Part shown: positions 20,770 through 33,670 of the stretch, in pieces
Layout: each line of letters starts with the position of its first letter
Numbering within the stretch: position 1 is the first letter of the stretch
Source: Schistocerca nitens
Lineage: Eukaryota; Arthropoda; Insecta; Orthoptera; Acrididae
Length of the DNA: 64,000 bases
Assembly: GCF_023898315.1 (NCBI RefSeq)
Contig: NC_064622.1
Span: 80,725,387-80,789,386 of the forward strand
Direction: 5' to 3'
The notes under the pieces: generated by a model
What the model was told of the DNA's origin: nothing
The model's database searches: none
What the model saw: only the letters and a program-made list of their open reading frames with translations
Program-made: the position numbers and the translations under genes

Positions 20770-22930
20770 ACTGAACCTTCATTATCAGTTTACCAACTGA
20801 ACATAGAAGGTATAAGCAAAGCAAAGCAAAGAGAGAATTTATATACATAATACTGAAAGAACATCAAACTGACATTATCTGATTCGAAGAAACATACTCG
20901 GAGGCCGATGTACGTCTACGAAGTCTTGCCAACCTTCAGATGCCGTTTCTAGAGCTACAGTTAAAAGTGAGGAACTACATAATAGTCACCCTGCGTGAAT
21001 GGCTAGGGTGCAACAGGCCTTCGCTACCGATGCCCTCACCACAACACCCAACTATCATCTATGCAGACTTCGACAGCTACCACACACTCTGGGGATATCG
21101 GAAAAAACTTGTCGACTGGATGGAAAAAGAATATCCGAAACTTATATACGCTGCACAAGCCAAGATAACCTTGTCTTCCGGCCGATAGGACGGGGGCTGT
21201 CACCTGATCTACACTTTGTTACGCAACCTACAAGCGTTCTCTTTCAGGTGTTCCCCAGTGTTCTAACCAGATTCCACCACTGCCAACATCGTCCAATAAT
21301 TCTACAGATATACTCGACATTCTCTCCTATCCAAAGCCAAAACAAAAGTTCAAAAAAGCCTGTTGGTCTGAATTTTCCGAACAAAGCTATGCCAGTATAA
21401 AATGGATGAAATTCGCTTTCAAGAACTACAACAGTTTCATTAGAGTAATAAAGAGAGCATGTAAACGATGCACACCAAGAGGCTACCGCAAATAATACAC
21501 TCCTGGCTGGAAAGGAGAGAGCGAAAGGCTTCTCATGGAATTCCAAGATTGTACTCACCCTGCTACTGCCTCCGACCCCTTCCACGGTCACGAAATGAGA
21601 GCAGACAAAACAGACTGAAGGGATCCGAAGCTTACTTGGACCACACTCACTCCAGCAGGATAGTTAAGCCCTAAATCAGAAACCTGGAAATAGCAAACGC
21701 CACCATCAGAAAAAAATTTAACACTGATTAGAAGACACGGCCAATTACATGATCTCCACCTCCCCGTCTAGTCGAGATCAACACATCAAAAGGGAAGTTT
21801 AAGAAACGTTAGGCTCCACAAACATCAGACATTTCCGCCTCATTTAAATTGAAAGAGACCATAGTAACTGTCACCAACATTAAATCTAGGAAGGCAGCAG
21901 ATATTGTGCAATGATCCAGTAACTATGAAATGGCTAAACCCCTTTTAAAACGTCTTAGAGACAGCTCATCTGCAACCTCTCTTCAAGAAAACTAAGATAA
22001 CTGCTACAGTAATGCGAAACAATGACTCCTCAAAGGTTAGAAACTACCCCCACTGTTCAAGCTTTTGAGAAACTCAGCCTTAAATAGACACATCCCCATA
22101 CAGGAAGCAGGGTTTTGACCAGGAAGAGGACGAGAGGTGCAGCTGCTAACATCTCATATCTGGAACGGCTTTGAGAAGCAGAAGACAAACATGGCGGTTT
22201 TCTTAGACCTATCTGAAGCCTGTGACAGATTACTGCTCAAATTCGTCATTGTCATTCCAAGTAGGAAACTCATCACTCTAATTGGCAACATGCTGAATAA
22301 CAGATACTTCCAGGTGCTCTCAACAACTCTAAAAGAAGATTTCACAAAACAAATGATTGTATTCCGGCCCTACTTTCTTTTTTACTTTCTATACATACAA
22401 CCTTCCAGAAACAGACCAAGAAATTTATTTATGCTGATGATTGAGCGATCAGGATCAAAGGTTTAGGGGAGACGGAGTAACACTATCATCAACCTGCTAT
22501 GTTGAACGATGACTTCAAACATAATTTCCTCCGACCGGAACCTGCAAAGACAGATACATCAACTTTCCATCTATGGAATAAACAAGTAAGTTACAAGCGT
22601 AGTATCACATTCAGAGATCGGACTTTTCAGCGTAGCTATACTGTCCAACGGAATCCAAGGCATCAACACTCGGAACAGTATATTCAGGAAGATAAAAACA
22701 AGACACACCTGCAGAAGTCGTTAGATCATCGGTTGTAGCTCTTCCATACTCGAAGAATACTCCTCTTCCACCTGGCTACACAGTCCTCACATTAATATAA
22801 GCGACACACAGCTCAACCAAGCAACGTGCATCATCACAGGGTGTGCTCCTCCCACAAACAAGCACTAGTTCTTAGTAATACCCCACCTCTATCCGTAGAT
22901 CACGGTCATTGGCGAATGTACGGGCAAAGA
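20770..22930 (+). mobile_element. Jockey/R1-like LINE with endonuclease and RT, decayed
   Basis: Fragments in three frames follow the ORF2 order. APE-type endonuclease: LSVYQLNIEGISKAK near 20795 (start), TIIYADFDSYHTLWGYR near 21050-21100 (compare GDFN.HH..WG), and PDLHFVTQPT near 21205-21235. RT: LLTSHIWNGFEKQKTNMAVFLDLSEACD near 22140-22225 (motif A), the VIPSRKLITLIGNMLNNRYFQV block, and KFIYADD at about 22423-22441 with the catalytic YADD kept. The thumb continues with EPAKTDTSTFHLWNKQ and ends with SNTPPLSVDHG near 22870-22900. Multiple stops and frame changes occur. A short A run at 22929-22940 may be the tail. Confidence 0.8.
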
Positions 22931-23069
22931 AAAAAAAACAGAATTGCAATTTTATTCAGTTTTCATTATCAGAACCCAGCGAGTGAGGTCTAGAAAATCA
23001 TCGTTTATCTGTCAGCAGAGCAGCTATTTCAGCATTTAAAATGCCTAGAAGAGTCAATGGCACATCAAA

Positions 23070-23082
23070 CTCCCCATACGCA
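23070..23082. repeat. Left TSD of foldback element b
   Basis: ctccccatacgca here and ctccccatatgca at 23431-23443, 12 of 13 identical, define the element ends. Confidence 0.85.
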
Positions 23083-23430
23083 ACTTCCTGGCAGATTAAA
23101 ACTGTGTGCCGGACCGACACTCGAACTCGGGACCTTTGCCTTTCGCGGGCAAGTGCTCTACCGACTGAGCTACCCAAGCACTACTCACGCCCCGTCCTCA
23201 CAACATTAATTCTGCCAGTACCTCGTCTCCTATCTTCCAAACTTTACAGAAGCTCTCCTGCGAACCTTGCAGAACTAGGTGCGTGAGTCGTGCTTGGGTA
23301 GCTCAGTCGGTAGAGCACTTGCCCGCGAAAGGCAAAGGTCCCGAGTTCGAGTCTCGGTCCGGCAGACAGTTTTAATCTGCCAGGAAGTTTCATATCAGCG
23401 CACACTCCGCTGCAGAGTGAAAATCTCATT
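23083..23430. mobile_element. Foldback element b with paired tRNA-like modules
   Basis: 348 bp between 13-bp TSDs. The left arm starts acttcctggcagattaaa and includes the tRNA-like module in minus orientation (23107-23178). The centre, near 23277, reads gcagaactaggtgcgtgag, and the right arm carries the module in plus orientation (23292-23363) and ends gtgaaaatctcatt. The right arm is about 45 bases longer than the left. Box sequences tagctcagtcgg and gagttcgagtctc are present in both modules. No coding capacity. It is the cleanest copy of the family because the TSDs fix both ends. Confidence 0.8.
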
Positions 23431-23444
23431 CTCCCCATATGCAT

Positions 23445-24170
23445 CACCAATCACTTAAAACTTTGGGAGCGACGAGCAGGTTTTTCACACCCCGACGAAT
23501 CGGAAATGACCACGGCCGTTCTGCAGCATTGCTATATCAATGCACATGGAAGTCCTCTCTTCAGTGTGACTGTGGCGGAGATAAGCAAACTGTGGAACTG
23601 TACACCATATAAAATCTGAATGTTCCTTCAGGGTAATCAGAAGGATAATAGATGAATTTATATGCAGAAACTTCTGACTGGATTTCGGTACTGGACTTAC
23701 GGCTGTGAATAATTATGAATTTGAGATTGTGTGCTTCTATATAGAAATGTCTATGTTTGGTATAAATAGACGACTGATATTTTCTTCTGTCAAGATTAAT
23801 CCTGTCGCCGCAGGTGTTTAATTGTAGTAGATATGAAACAAGACGAAAATTTCTACGACAAAGGTTCACTGCTGAACCCTAGTCACGTAACAAGTGATTA
23901 TGCAAAACAGTATGGCTTTGAACTGATTTTTAAGGCCATCATAATGTATGTTTTTCGTTCAGCTGTGTAAACTTCAGTATCGTGCATTAAATCGTGTTTG
24001 AAAATATTATCGTTTCAGCTCTTGTATTTTCAGCAGTTAAGAAGTGGGTGGATCCATTCGGTCTTGGATGTAGTTCTGTTTCAGATGCTCTACGTCGGTT
24101 TAAAAAACTGGATTATACACAGCTGTAAAGCTAAGCCAACTGCACAGCGTGACATCTGACGATTAGATTA
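23445..24170. other. No gene recognised
   Basis: AT-rich. No family motif seen in any frame. Confidence 0.4.
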
Positions 24171-24177
24171 TAGGTGT

Positions 24178-26055
24178 ATGAAGCAGTTGCGGCTGGGAAT
24201 ACAGAAATGCAAGGCGCTAAAGAGTCCAATAAAAAGCGATTGCAGGAAAGCTAAGACGAAATGGCTGCATGAAAAATGTGAAGGAATCGAAATACAAATG
24301 ATTGTCGGAAGGACTGACTCAGCACATAGGAAAGTCAAAACAACCTACGGTGAAATTAAAAGCAGGGGTGGTAACATTGAGAGTGCAACGGGAGTTCCAC
24401 TGTTAAATGCAGAGGAGAGTATATTTAAAGGCAGAGAGAGAATATTTAAGGCTTCTATGAGGGGAAGATTTGTCTGAGGTGATTGAAGAAGAAACAGGAG
24501 TTGATAGGGTAGAGATAGGGGATCCAGTATCAGAATCTGAATTTAAGAGCGTTTCGGGGGGCTTAAGATCAAATGAGGCAGAAGGGATTGATAACGTTCC
24601 ATCGCAATTTCTAAAATCAATAGGGATAGTGGCAACAAGACAACTATTCACTTTTGTGTGTAGAATGCATGAGTCTGGCGACATACCATCGGACTTCCGG
24701 AAAAATAACATCCACACTATTCAGGGGATTGCGAGACCTGAAAATCGCGAGAACTGTCGCACAATCAGCTTATCAGCTCATGCATCCAAGTTGCTGACAA
24801 GAATAATATGCTGAAGAATGGAAAAGAAAATTGAGGATGTGTTAAATACCGATCAGTTTGGCTTTATAAAAGGTAAAGGCACCAGAGAGGTAAACTGACG
24901 TAACGGTAGGTAATGGAAGCAAGACTAAAGAAAAATCAGATCATGTTCGTAAAATCTGTCGACCTGGAAAAAGCGTTCGACAGTATAAAAATGTGCAAGA
25001 TGTTCGAAATTCTGAGAAAAATAGGGGTAAGCTATAGGGAGAGACAGGTAACATACAGAGCCAAGAGGGAATAATGAGAGTGGACGACCAAGAAAGAAGT
25101 GTGCGGATTAAAATGTGTATAAGACAGGGATGTAGTCTTTCGCCCCTACTGTTCGGTCTGTGTATCGAAGAACATACGATGGAAATAAAAGAAAGGTTCA
25201 AGAGTGAAATTAAAAGTCAAGATTCGCTAATGACATTGACAGTGAAAGCGAAAAAGAACTACATGATCTGCGGAATGGAATGAACAGTCTAATGAGTACA
25301 TAATATGGATTGAGAGAAAATCGGAGATTGATGCTATCGACCCCTCCCGCCGGAGGTTCAGTCCTCCCTCGAGCATGGGTGTGTGTATGTTGTTCTTAGC
25401 ATAAGTTAGTTCAAGTAGTGTGTAAGTCCAGGGACCGATGAACTCCGCAGTTTGGTCCCTTAGTAATTCACACACATTTGAACATTTTTGATGCTAACGA
25501 AGTAAATGAAGTTAACGAATTCTACTACCGAGGCAGCAAAATAACCAAGCATGGAGCGAGGAGGACATTAGAAGCAGATTAGAACTGCCAAAAAGGCCAA
25601 GGGAAGTCTACTAGTATCAAACATAGGCTGTGGAGCACAGCATTGTATGGTAATGAAACACGGACTGTGGGAAAACCGGAACAGAAGAACCGGAAGAAAA
25701 TCGAAGCATCTGAGATGTGGTGCTAGAGACGAGTGCTGAAAATTAGGTGGACTGATAAGGTAAGGAATGAGGCTCTGCGCAAAATCAGAGGGAAGGAATA
25801 TGTGGAAAACACTGACAAGGAGAAGGGACAGGATGCGAAGGCATCTGTCAAGACATCCAGGGAGTGACTTCCATGGTACTAGAGGGAACTGTGGAGGGCA
25901 AAAACTGTAGAGGAAGACAGAGCCTGGAATACATCCACCAAATAATTGAGGATGTAGGTTGCAAGTTCTCCTGTGAGATGAAGAGATTGGTACAGGAGAG
26001 GAACTAATGGCGGGCCGCATCAGACCTGTCAAAAGACTGATGACTCATAAAAAAA
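24178..26055 (+). mobile_element. LINE type A, 5' truncated, split by a SINE
   Basis: ORF2-like text from before the RT to the 3' end. Motifs include EAEGIDNVPSQFLK near 24575-24615, IPSDFRKNNIHTI, DQFGFIKGKGTREVN near 24852-24896, SVDLEKAFDSI near 24957-24990 (motif A), VRIKMCIRQGCSLSPLLFGL near 25100-25160 (motif B), and RFANDIDSESE near 25214-25245, where the usual FADD reads FAND. After the SINE at 25337-25487 the C-terminal region continues, ending near QIIEDVGCKFSCEMKRLVQERN, with the 3' end tgatgactcataaaaaaa near 26040-26055. Several stops and frame changes occur. Confidence 0.85.
25337..25487 (+). mobile_element. SINE (tail B family), 5' truncated
   Basis: Begins inside the tRNA head at tcgacccctcccgccggag, has the B-box-like aggttcagtcctccc, then the tail taagttagttcaagtagtgtgtaag and ccgatgaactccgcagtttgg, ending with a short T run. 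TSD ttgatgcta at 25328-25336 and 25488-25496 is exact. It interrupts the LINE just downstream of the catalytic box. Confidence 0.9.
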
Positions 26056-26111
26056 GGAGTTATTACCGAACAATCAGTCAAGTTTGCAAATTTCTAACAC
26101 GAATTATTCAG

Positions 26112-26310
26112 AAATGGTTCAGATGACTCTGAACACTATGGGACTTAATATCTGTGGTCATCAGTCCCCTAGAACGTAGGACTACTTAAACCTAACTAAC
26201 CTAATGACAACACACACATCCATGCCCGAGGTAGGATTCGAACCTGCGACCGCAGCGGTCACGTGGTTCCAAACTGAAGCGCCTAGAACCGCACGGCCAC
26301 ACCGGCCGGC
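26112..26310 (-). mobile_element. tRNA-derived SINE (ccggccgg head, tail A)
   Basis: The reverse complement starts with the ccggccggtgtggcc head and carries the B-box-like ggttcgaatcctacc and the tail A body, ending in ccatttc. Left flank aattattcag (26102-26111) and right flank aattgtttag (26311-26320) match at 8 of 10, a probable TSD. It sits inside the second type A LINE. Confidence 0.85.
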
Positions 26311-26874
26311 AATTGTTTAGAGAATAAAGGAAAAACTATCAGACGCTGGTGTAGCATAGCGACAATCGAAGCTGCCATGATCCTACGACGTATTTTAGAA
26401 GACAGGCAAAGAAAGACAAAGCCACCTTTACATTATTTGTTGATTTAGAGAATTCTCCTGACAATATTGACTGGAATATACTCTCTGAAATTCTGAAGGT
26501 AGCAGGGATAAAATAGATGGAGTGAAAGGCTACTGACAACTTGTATAGAGACAACGCTACTGTAATAAGAGTCGCAGAATATGAAGGAAACGCACTGGTT
26601 AAGAAAGGCGTGATTCTGTGTTGTAGCCTATCTCCGATCTTATTCTGTCAGCACTGTGAGCGAGCAATTAAAGAAACCAGCGAAAAATTTGGAAAGGGAA
26701 TTGAAATTCAGGAATAGGAAATAAAGACTTTGAGGTTTGCTGATGTAATAGTGTCAGAGATTATGAGTGTAGTCGATTTACACCAGGCGATGCCGACGGA
26801 ATTACATTTGGAAATGAGACACGAAACATAGCCGATCATTTTTGCTCTTTTGGCAGCAAAACAACTGATCATGG

Positions 26875-27117
26875 GGAGGGGGGGGCTCCGCAGCTCGTGG
26901 TCTCGCGGTTGCGTTCTCGTTTCCCGAGCACGGGGTCCCGGGTTCGATTCCCGGCGGTGTCAGGGATTTTCACCTGCCTCGAGATGACTGGGTGTTTGTG
27001 TTGTCCTCATCATTTCATCATCATCCAGGAAAGTGGCGAAATTGGGCTGAGCAAAGGTTGGGAAATTGTACGGGCGCTGATAACGGCGCAGTTGAGCGCC
27101 CCACAAACCAAAACATC
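26875..27117 (+). mobile_element. SINE with ctcgtggtctcgcgg head and tail C
   Basis: The head contains gctcgtggtctcgcggttgc (A-box-like) and ggttcgattcccggcgg (B box). The body differs from tail A: tcatcatttcatcatcatcc, then ggcgaaattgggctgagc and ttgagcgccccacaaacc. The flanks acaactgatcatgg (26861-26874) and acaacagatgatgg (27118-27131) agree at 12 of 14 positions, a likely TSD. The same head type occurs with tail A at 48148. Confidence 0.8.
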
Positions 27118-27640
27118 ACAACAGATGATGGCCGAAGTAGAGAGGATATAAAATTCAGAAGACATGAAGAACTAGACTGAAAATGGAGAATTTATTAATA
27201 TCAAATACAAATTTAAGTGTTAGGAAATCTTTCCAGAAGGTATTTGGAGTGAAACATTTTACGGAATTGAAACGTGGACCATAAGCAGGTCAGACCAGAA
27301 GAAAACAGAAGCTCTTGAAACGAGGTGCTACAGAATAATGCTGCTGGTTAGGTAAGTGAATTGAGTAAATTATAAGAAGGTACTGAATCGAACTGAGGGA
27401 AAGAGAAATTTCTATCAACATTTGATTAAAAGAAAGGATCGGTTGGTACGTTACATTTTGATAATGTAGGAAATGTGTTTGATAATAATTGTAGAGGGAG
27501 ACCATGGCATGAATACAGTAAGCACTTTCAAATGGATGTAGGTTGCTGTAGTTATTCGAAGAGGCTTGCACCGGAATGAGTATCGTGGAGAGCTGCTTCA
27601 AACTAGTCTTAGGACTGAATAGCAGAAAAATAACATGTTG

Positions 27641-28235
27641 GTACCGTGAATAACAACACGATATGTGTACAATAGAAAATTTACCGTGAAGTAGAGACTG
27701 CATTTGTTGAGAAGAGACCAAAAGGTGATGGGGAAAAAACTTTCTACGAACGTGTCAAAACTTATCCAGAGAGTTTTGTACGATTATTTGATACTGCGGA
27801 CCAGGTGTTGGTCAACCGCTTCACACCTGAACCAGAACAGGCCGCAAAAATTATGGCCTGTGTTTTTTTTTTCGAGTAAAACGAGCTTATTGGTTGCCTT
27901 TAAAAGAGTAAAACAATAACTTGAGAATAATATGTACGTTTTCTACATCAGCTGGATGAAAAATGTAAGCGAGAAGACTTCTGAATTGGAAATCGAGACA
28001 ACTTACATGTCTGTTCTCGCGCTTCAAAGTTGGGAAAACCCGATGAACAACAGTTCCAACATCCACCCTGTTTGGCACTCTACTACTTCCAGTTGTCTTT
28101 ATATCTAAAGAAATGAGTGGCAGAAGTTTTTTCTCTTATAACCAATGTAGTGTCAGTGACACAGAATCTTGCAGACCTCCTAATATGGCACTTCAGTGAT
28201 CGATGTCGTTCACTTCAAAAATCATGTAAAACGTC
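27641..28235. other. No gene recognised
   Basis: No recognisable coding or repeat motif. Confidence 0.4.
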
Positions 28236-28239
28236 ACAT

Positions 28240-28790
28240 CATTAAAATTAAATCCGTTGTGCGGATCTGTTTTGCACATAGGCCTCTTCCTTTTCTTTTG
28301 TCCACCACCCTGCTCCATTCCTCTCCTCTTCTCGGAAGAGCTTTATCCATCCCTTTCAGTCACCATTTTGGATGCTCGATTCATTGAACTTCATATCAAG
28401 ATGTTAAAATGCATCAATAAATTTTTCCTCTCGTCTTCTATGGGACATCTTCATTCCAAGCTCCTTACAAAACTTAGAAGTACTACTGCTTCCTTCAGTC
28501 TCTAATCCACTTCATCACTTCTTCCAGTTGTTCCTAGTACGCTTTCAACATATTTGAAGCTGACAACTTTTTTTGGTTGCACTTCTGCCAGCCTGAGCCA
28601 CGTCGCAGTTCTCCTCCTGTACCCCGTACAACAGTGAATTCCCTCTTGTTCACATTAAATTTCATAGGTACCATATAATCCCACGACGTCTATACATGCA
28701 CCCAATTGTTGCTGTACTTCGTTTTCCTTGGCAAAACGTATTGATCTAAAAAGGGACTACGGTGAATACGGATGTGTTTATAACCCACAT
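28240..28790 (-). mobile_element. LINE RT thumb-region relic
   Basis: The minus strand gives FAKENEVQQQLGACIDVVG near 28690-28745, then VVSFKYVESVLGTTGRSDEVD near 28505-28570 (compare EFKYLGS.....G....EI..R), FVRSLEWRCPIEDERKIY near 28410-28470, and a trailing IEHPKW. This order matches the segment after the FADD box in RTE/L2-like LINEs. Heavily mutated. The clade is not resolved. Confidence 0.5.
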
Positions 28791-31700
28791 ACTGTATGTC
28801 TCTGTCAGGCTGTCCTTTATCCCCTTCCCCATGTATTTACACAGATTGGAGTGTGCACGGACAATTGCTCTTCTCCACCGTGTTAGATGGCAACTTTCTT
28901 CTAATCGTCGAGAACAAGGCTATAAGGCTGCAGGAGGAACAAAACCAAATCAGCTGTGGGCTTGTACAACCTATCTGAGCACCAATCCAAAATACTTGAA
29001 ACAAGGCAGAGAAAACTTAAACGAAAATGGCTAAATGGGAATTTGAACACCGCTCCTCCGGAATAAAAGTTCAGTGTGCCCTACACTATGAAACTCTTCC
29101 GGAGCTTTCATTAATCTGCTGCAAAATAAGTGTTTACTACAATATCAACATCACAAATGCACGTATCACGACTGTTTATAGATCCCTTATAGTGATCCAA
29201 CGAAACGTGTACACATTTATTATTATCCATGGTCTTTTGCAACGCTAATGATGGTAGACATAAGTCGAAAAGCAGAATGTGCAGATGTACTAAGTATGAG
29301 TTGTCATTTCACAAGGAGAAGTGCATGGACGGGAATCTGTAAAATCAGCACGTTAATCCAACAGAAAAATTATGGATACTTTCGTGCTATGCTTAAAGCA
29401 AAATTGTTTTTCTTTATAAACGCGTTCTTTCATCAAACATGTGGACTAGCTATGCTCTCTCTCCGTTATCTCCACTGATGCCACCAATTTACATGGGTAA
29501 TTTTGAAACAGGCTTTCTCAAATCTGAACCCTAGCCAACTACATTGTGCACTTGTACACATAAGCAGATAATGCGATGTGTATGTGGCGAGGAAGAACCA
29601 TACAGCTCCAAAAATGTATAGAAAATGTGAACAGACAACACAAGAGAAAAAAGATTGGCACACGGGGCCATCAATTTAAATCACTGACAAATAATATTTG
29701 TATTTTTTGATTTTTATCAAATAAGTTTATTATTGTGTCAATCTTTTGCTTTTCCTTATTTTTCAGTAGCCTCTTTTCATTTTACGCATTATATTCTCAG
29801 TTTTTTCATAGATTTTATTGTTGCTCCCGTTTTACACATTGAACTCAAAATTTTGTACTAAAAGATAAAGATTTTTTGTTGTATCTCTTCTACCTTAAGT
29901 GGAAATCCATTTCCATTTTGCTGACTTTATTTATTCTACCTATTTTGTCGAGGCATTTGGCGGGATTTTTTCTTCTAAGCATTTACTTATCCCAAGTATT
30001 CACATTCTTAATACTTACTTTTCTGGTATGTTACAACTTACTGCAGTTTACCTACCCTTGGTGCAAATGTTTCCAAATAATCAGCGCCTAAACTTTGTGC
30101 TTTTTATTAAGTAACACGTTTCGTCTAGTTATTCCAGGCAGCCTCAGTGAATTTTAAAAGATTTCTAGTTTATTTTTAGTATTAAATGAAACTGATACGA
30201 GCTCTTTTTTTATTCAGTGTGTCGTTCTTCATTTTTGTTCACTGGATATTTTTCAACCAGAAATCTTCCAGGCACTGAGTACAAACAATGTGATCTTCGC
30301 CTGTCGGTAGCATTGTCGTTGCCAGCGTAGCATTCAGCGAGAAGTAAGAGAGAACGTTGTGTGTTTGTCAAGCTGCTGAGCGGTCTGGAAATAACTAGCA
30401 AAACACAGAGATGCAGACGCTAAGTGCAGACGCAAAGGCTGTTGTTTTATGGAAATATCGTTTTGCAAAGATTGATTTGAGAAGTGTGAAGATTACGGGT
30501 AATTGCTCACTGCATTGCTTGCTCCCGTGTAATTTATCATGAGTTTGAAAAAGGCAAATATTTAGCATCATGTTTTTTCATTATTGGTTCGGTTCAGTTA
30601 AGTTTGATTGTCGAGTCGTGATTACATAACGCTACCTGCTCACAAAGCTTGGTCCGGAGTTATAGATTCATTTACTATCTCATTAACTAATTTCATGTCA
30701 CCGTCATATTTTATATGCAAAGTGATTTTTCTAAAGATGGTTGTAATTTTTAAGGAATGAGGTTCATAATACACTTTCGAATGCTAGTGTCTTTTCTGTT
30801 ATTCTGTAAGTGTAGTTTCTTCCGCCATCTCCTTACGAAAATTTCGTTTTATTATTGTGTGTTGCCGCATTGCCCTGTGCGGAATACAGTCACTCAAAGT
30901 AAGGCAAGATACACTTAGCACAGTCTTTTTTATTTCTTTGCGTTGCTCGTGGAAAAGTTTTTCCTTAGCCGGTTTGCCTCGGTGCCGTATTTTAATATTC
31001 ACCACTTTCCCGAGTTTTCGTTGTCACAAGGTAAGTCATTAAAATTTATTACGGCCAATTTAACAGCACTGTTAACGCACAATAAAATCAATCACTGTTA
31101 CGCATTACATTTCAGAACTATCTTCAGGGTCAGTTTAGGTAAAATTCAGTTCAGATTTCATTTCTTTATCATACACCCTCTTTCTTACTGTAGAATGTTA
31201 CATGTTTGCTTGTATGTAATTTAGGGTTTGGCATTTTATTTAGTCAGTTTCCGCTGGTAAAATTACAGGGCGTTTTAACAGAAGCATTGTGGACAGTCAC
31301 TCATTCAAAGTTATGTAGAATTCTTACGCTGTTAGTTTTCTGTGTTGTAACTGTGAGACACGTTCTGCGACGTCACGCTTTGCAGCACTTTTTACGGCAC
31401 TGCACAACACAGAATTTTGCAGGATAGTTTCTTCAGTATATAGTATTTTTGCTAAAAGTTAATTTCAATACAGTTTCTAATGGATTTGGTGACTCTTTTT
31501 ATCAGATAGCGTTTACGTAAGTACACTATCTGCGTTGTTCAGGTTTACATCAAGACACAGACGAACACAAAAGTTTATGAACAGAAAACCAGTTAACGTC
31601 CAATCCGTCCCTCCCCCCCCCTCCCCCTCCACACACACACACACACACACACAAAGGTTACAATTCCCCAGATGATGGCAGTCGAGTTTAGGCTTGTCCT

Positions 31701-32625
31701 GCCCACCTACGTCACGCACTCTGCGACAGCGAATGAGCGTTCATTACCTTGTTTAATGAATTTTTATTCCAGTTGTTGCGAGTTGTCGTCGCTGATGTGG
31801 TGGTAAGTGAGATGTTCTACTTGCGTAAACGAGCGACACAATTTGCAGAATACACGCTTTCTTCAGGAGCAAAGCAAGTGATACACGTACCACAAGTGTG
31901 ATTTGGAACCGGCAACAACGCAAACCCCTTCCTAGCCTTAACTTGCCCGAACCACCATCTTACGTGAGTCGGACTATACAGTGAGTAAACTAGTAGATGC
32001 AGAAATACTTCACAATGGGCAGAAAGTGTCCCTGCTTGAAATAGGGGAATCAAAATACAGTACGAGAGCATTAGTGAACAACCAATGAATGAGAACTGAA
32101 TGAGAAAAAAGATTTCCGTTACTGTCCATTTCTTTTGGTGTGCTATGATTAGGAACGTACCTTTCGGTATTTAGTATTAACAAATAATTCATTTGATGAC
32201 TGTAAATTCCTTGCTGTTTACGTTTATACCATTAAGCACAACATCTTTGTCAGCAATTCTAGACAAAGGGCTAATAACCCGAAACTAAGGTCGCAAAAAT
32301 AAAAGTGAAACAAGTGTCGAAAACGTGTGTTTTTCGAGCTATTCTTATGTTGATTTCTTTTCGTTTCGTTATCTATAATTAGATAATGTAAAGTTGAAGA
32401 ATCACCGGTGAAAACCGTAGGTAGTACTAAAAAATCGAACATAAATTACTTTAATTGACAACATTTGAGATTGGGCCTAAGGGCGACTTTTAGTTCTTGT
32501 ATCAACTGATGTACTGAGAGAGTTCTAAACCGTGACTATGGTTAATGTTTCCACTATGCGTCTCAGTCGAAGGATAGGACCATTATTCCAAATAGTTTGA
32601 TGCCAACTCACCCGTGAAAACATAT
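28791..32625. other. No gene recognised
   Basis: 3.8 kb of AT-rich sequence with only short ORFs and no family motif I can support, except the C/CA-rich simple repeat at 31613-31653. It is the longest stretch without recognised transposon sequence, so a host intron or intergenic spacer is possible. Confidence 0.4.
31613..31653. repeat. C-rich tract and (CA)n microsatellite
   Basis: A run of C with few T residues passes into eleven CA units. Confidence 0.9.
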
Positions 32626-33660
32626 AGGGTGCTTCCCGTTGGACTAGTATCATGAAATTTGGCAAGAAGGAAAGTTTTGCGGTACAACCAAAGAAAAAAA
32701 TACGAAAGCTGTAAATTTGTAATTCTATACACGAAACAAATTTATTTTCTTGTAATTTCTTATCTGACTCTGTCTTTTTGAAACCTTTTTCTCAGTACAG
32801 GCTAGACATTTCAAATTGAAATTTATGTCACATACTAAGGTCTACAGGCCTTTGGCGGTATAGTAAATATAGTCTTATAAGTCACTGCAACCAAAACATA
32901 CGCTCATTTCATATTTTGATACTCGCAAACAAAAAATGGTTCAAATGGCTCCGAGCACTATGCGACTTAACTCCTGAGGTCATCAGTCGCCTAGAACTTA
33001 GAACTAATTAAACCTAACTAACCTAAGGACATCACACACATCCATGCCCGAGGCAGGATTCGAACATGCGACCGGAGCGGTCGCTCGGCTCCAGACTGTA
33101 GCGCCTAGAACTGCACGGCCACTCGGGCCGGCATACTCGCAAACACTTTCATCAAAACTTTTAGGGTACCGCTGTTTGGCCTCTAATCATGAAATTTGGC
33201 AAGAAGCAAGGTTTCAGAGCACAGCCAAAGTAATAAAATATAAAAATTGTAAATTTGTTATTTTATCACACGAAAAAAAATTTTGTCATTTCTCATCTGA
33301 CTCTCTGTCTGTCCGTCTACTAAGACCCCTTTCTCTCAGCAACAGCTAGACGAGTGAAACTGAAATTTACGTCACATAATAAGGTCTAGAGATCACTGGC
33401 AGTGAAATAAGTGTAAGCTACTACATCAATGCAACAAAGAAATACGGCCATTAGGCAACGTATTTTGATACTCGCAAACACATTAATCAAAACCAATAGG
33501 GTATTTACTGTTGATCTACAACGATGAAATTCGGCAAGAAGTGACGTTTCGGAGTACAAGTAAAGGAGAAAATACGAAAACTGTTAATCTGTAATTATGC
33601 CCCACGAAAAAATACTTCTTTTGTCGTCTGTCATGGGACGTCAAACGTGAAATTAAAACA
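32626..33660. repeat. Tandem ~330-bp repeat, about three copies
   Basis: The marker (c)atgaaattyggcaagaag occurs at 32651, 33188 and 33522. After subtracting the SINE and its TSD, the period is about 323 and 334 bases. Shared text in each unit includes tctgactctgtct or tctgactctctgtctgtccg, gctagac, gaaattta, aaggtcta and atactcgcaaac, and units begin with tagggt. The third copy is partial. Sequence is AT-rich and non-coding. Confidence 0.85.
32931..33132 (-). mobile_element. tRNA-derived SINE (ccggccgg head, tail A)
   Basis: The reverse complement starts gccggcccgagtggccg and has the B-box-like ggttcgaatcctgcc variant (here catgttcgaatcctg). Tail A ends in an A/T run. An exact 12-bp TSD atactcgcaaac lies at 32919-32930 and 33133-33144. 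The target lies within a unit of the ~330-bp tandem repeat. Confidence 0.9.
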
Positions 33661-33670
33661 CTCAGTAGTT

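Larger units (their letters stand above)
26056..27640 (+). mobile_element. LINE type A, second copy, split by two SINEs
   Basis: Abuts the A tail of the previous LINE. Text begins RTISQVCKFLTRII (26070-26110), stops at the SINE 26112-26310, and resumes RIKEKLSDAGVA. Motif A reads TLFVDLENSPDNIDW near 26432-26475, motif B VKKGVILCCSLSPILF near 26600-26645, and the box LRFADVIV near 26730-26750, the second aspartate lost. A second SINE at 26875-27117 interrupts the next block. The C-terminal part includes GIETWTISRSDQKKTEALETRCYRIML near 27260-27345. Truncated at the 5' end and broken in many places. Confidence 0.8.

Noticed and set aside
28791-32625. Host exons in the long unassigned stretch
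   Set aside because: Frames are short, codon use is AT-driven, and no splice-bounded conserved protein text was recognisable.
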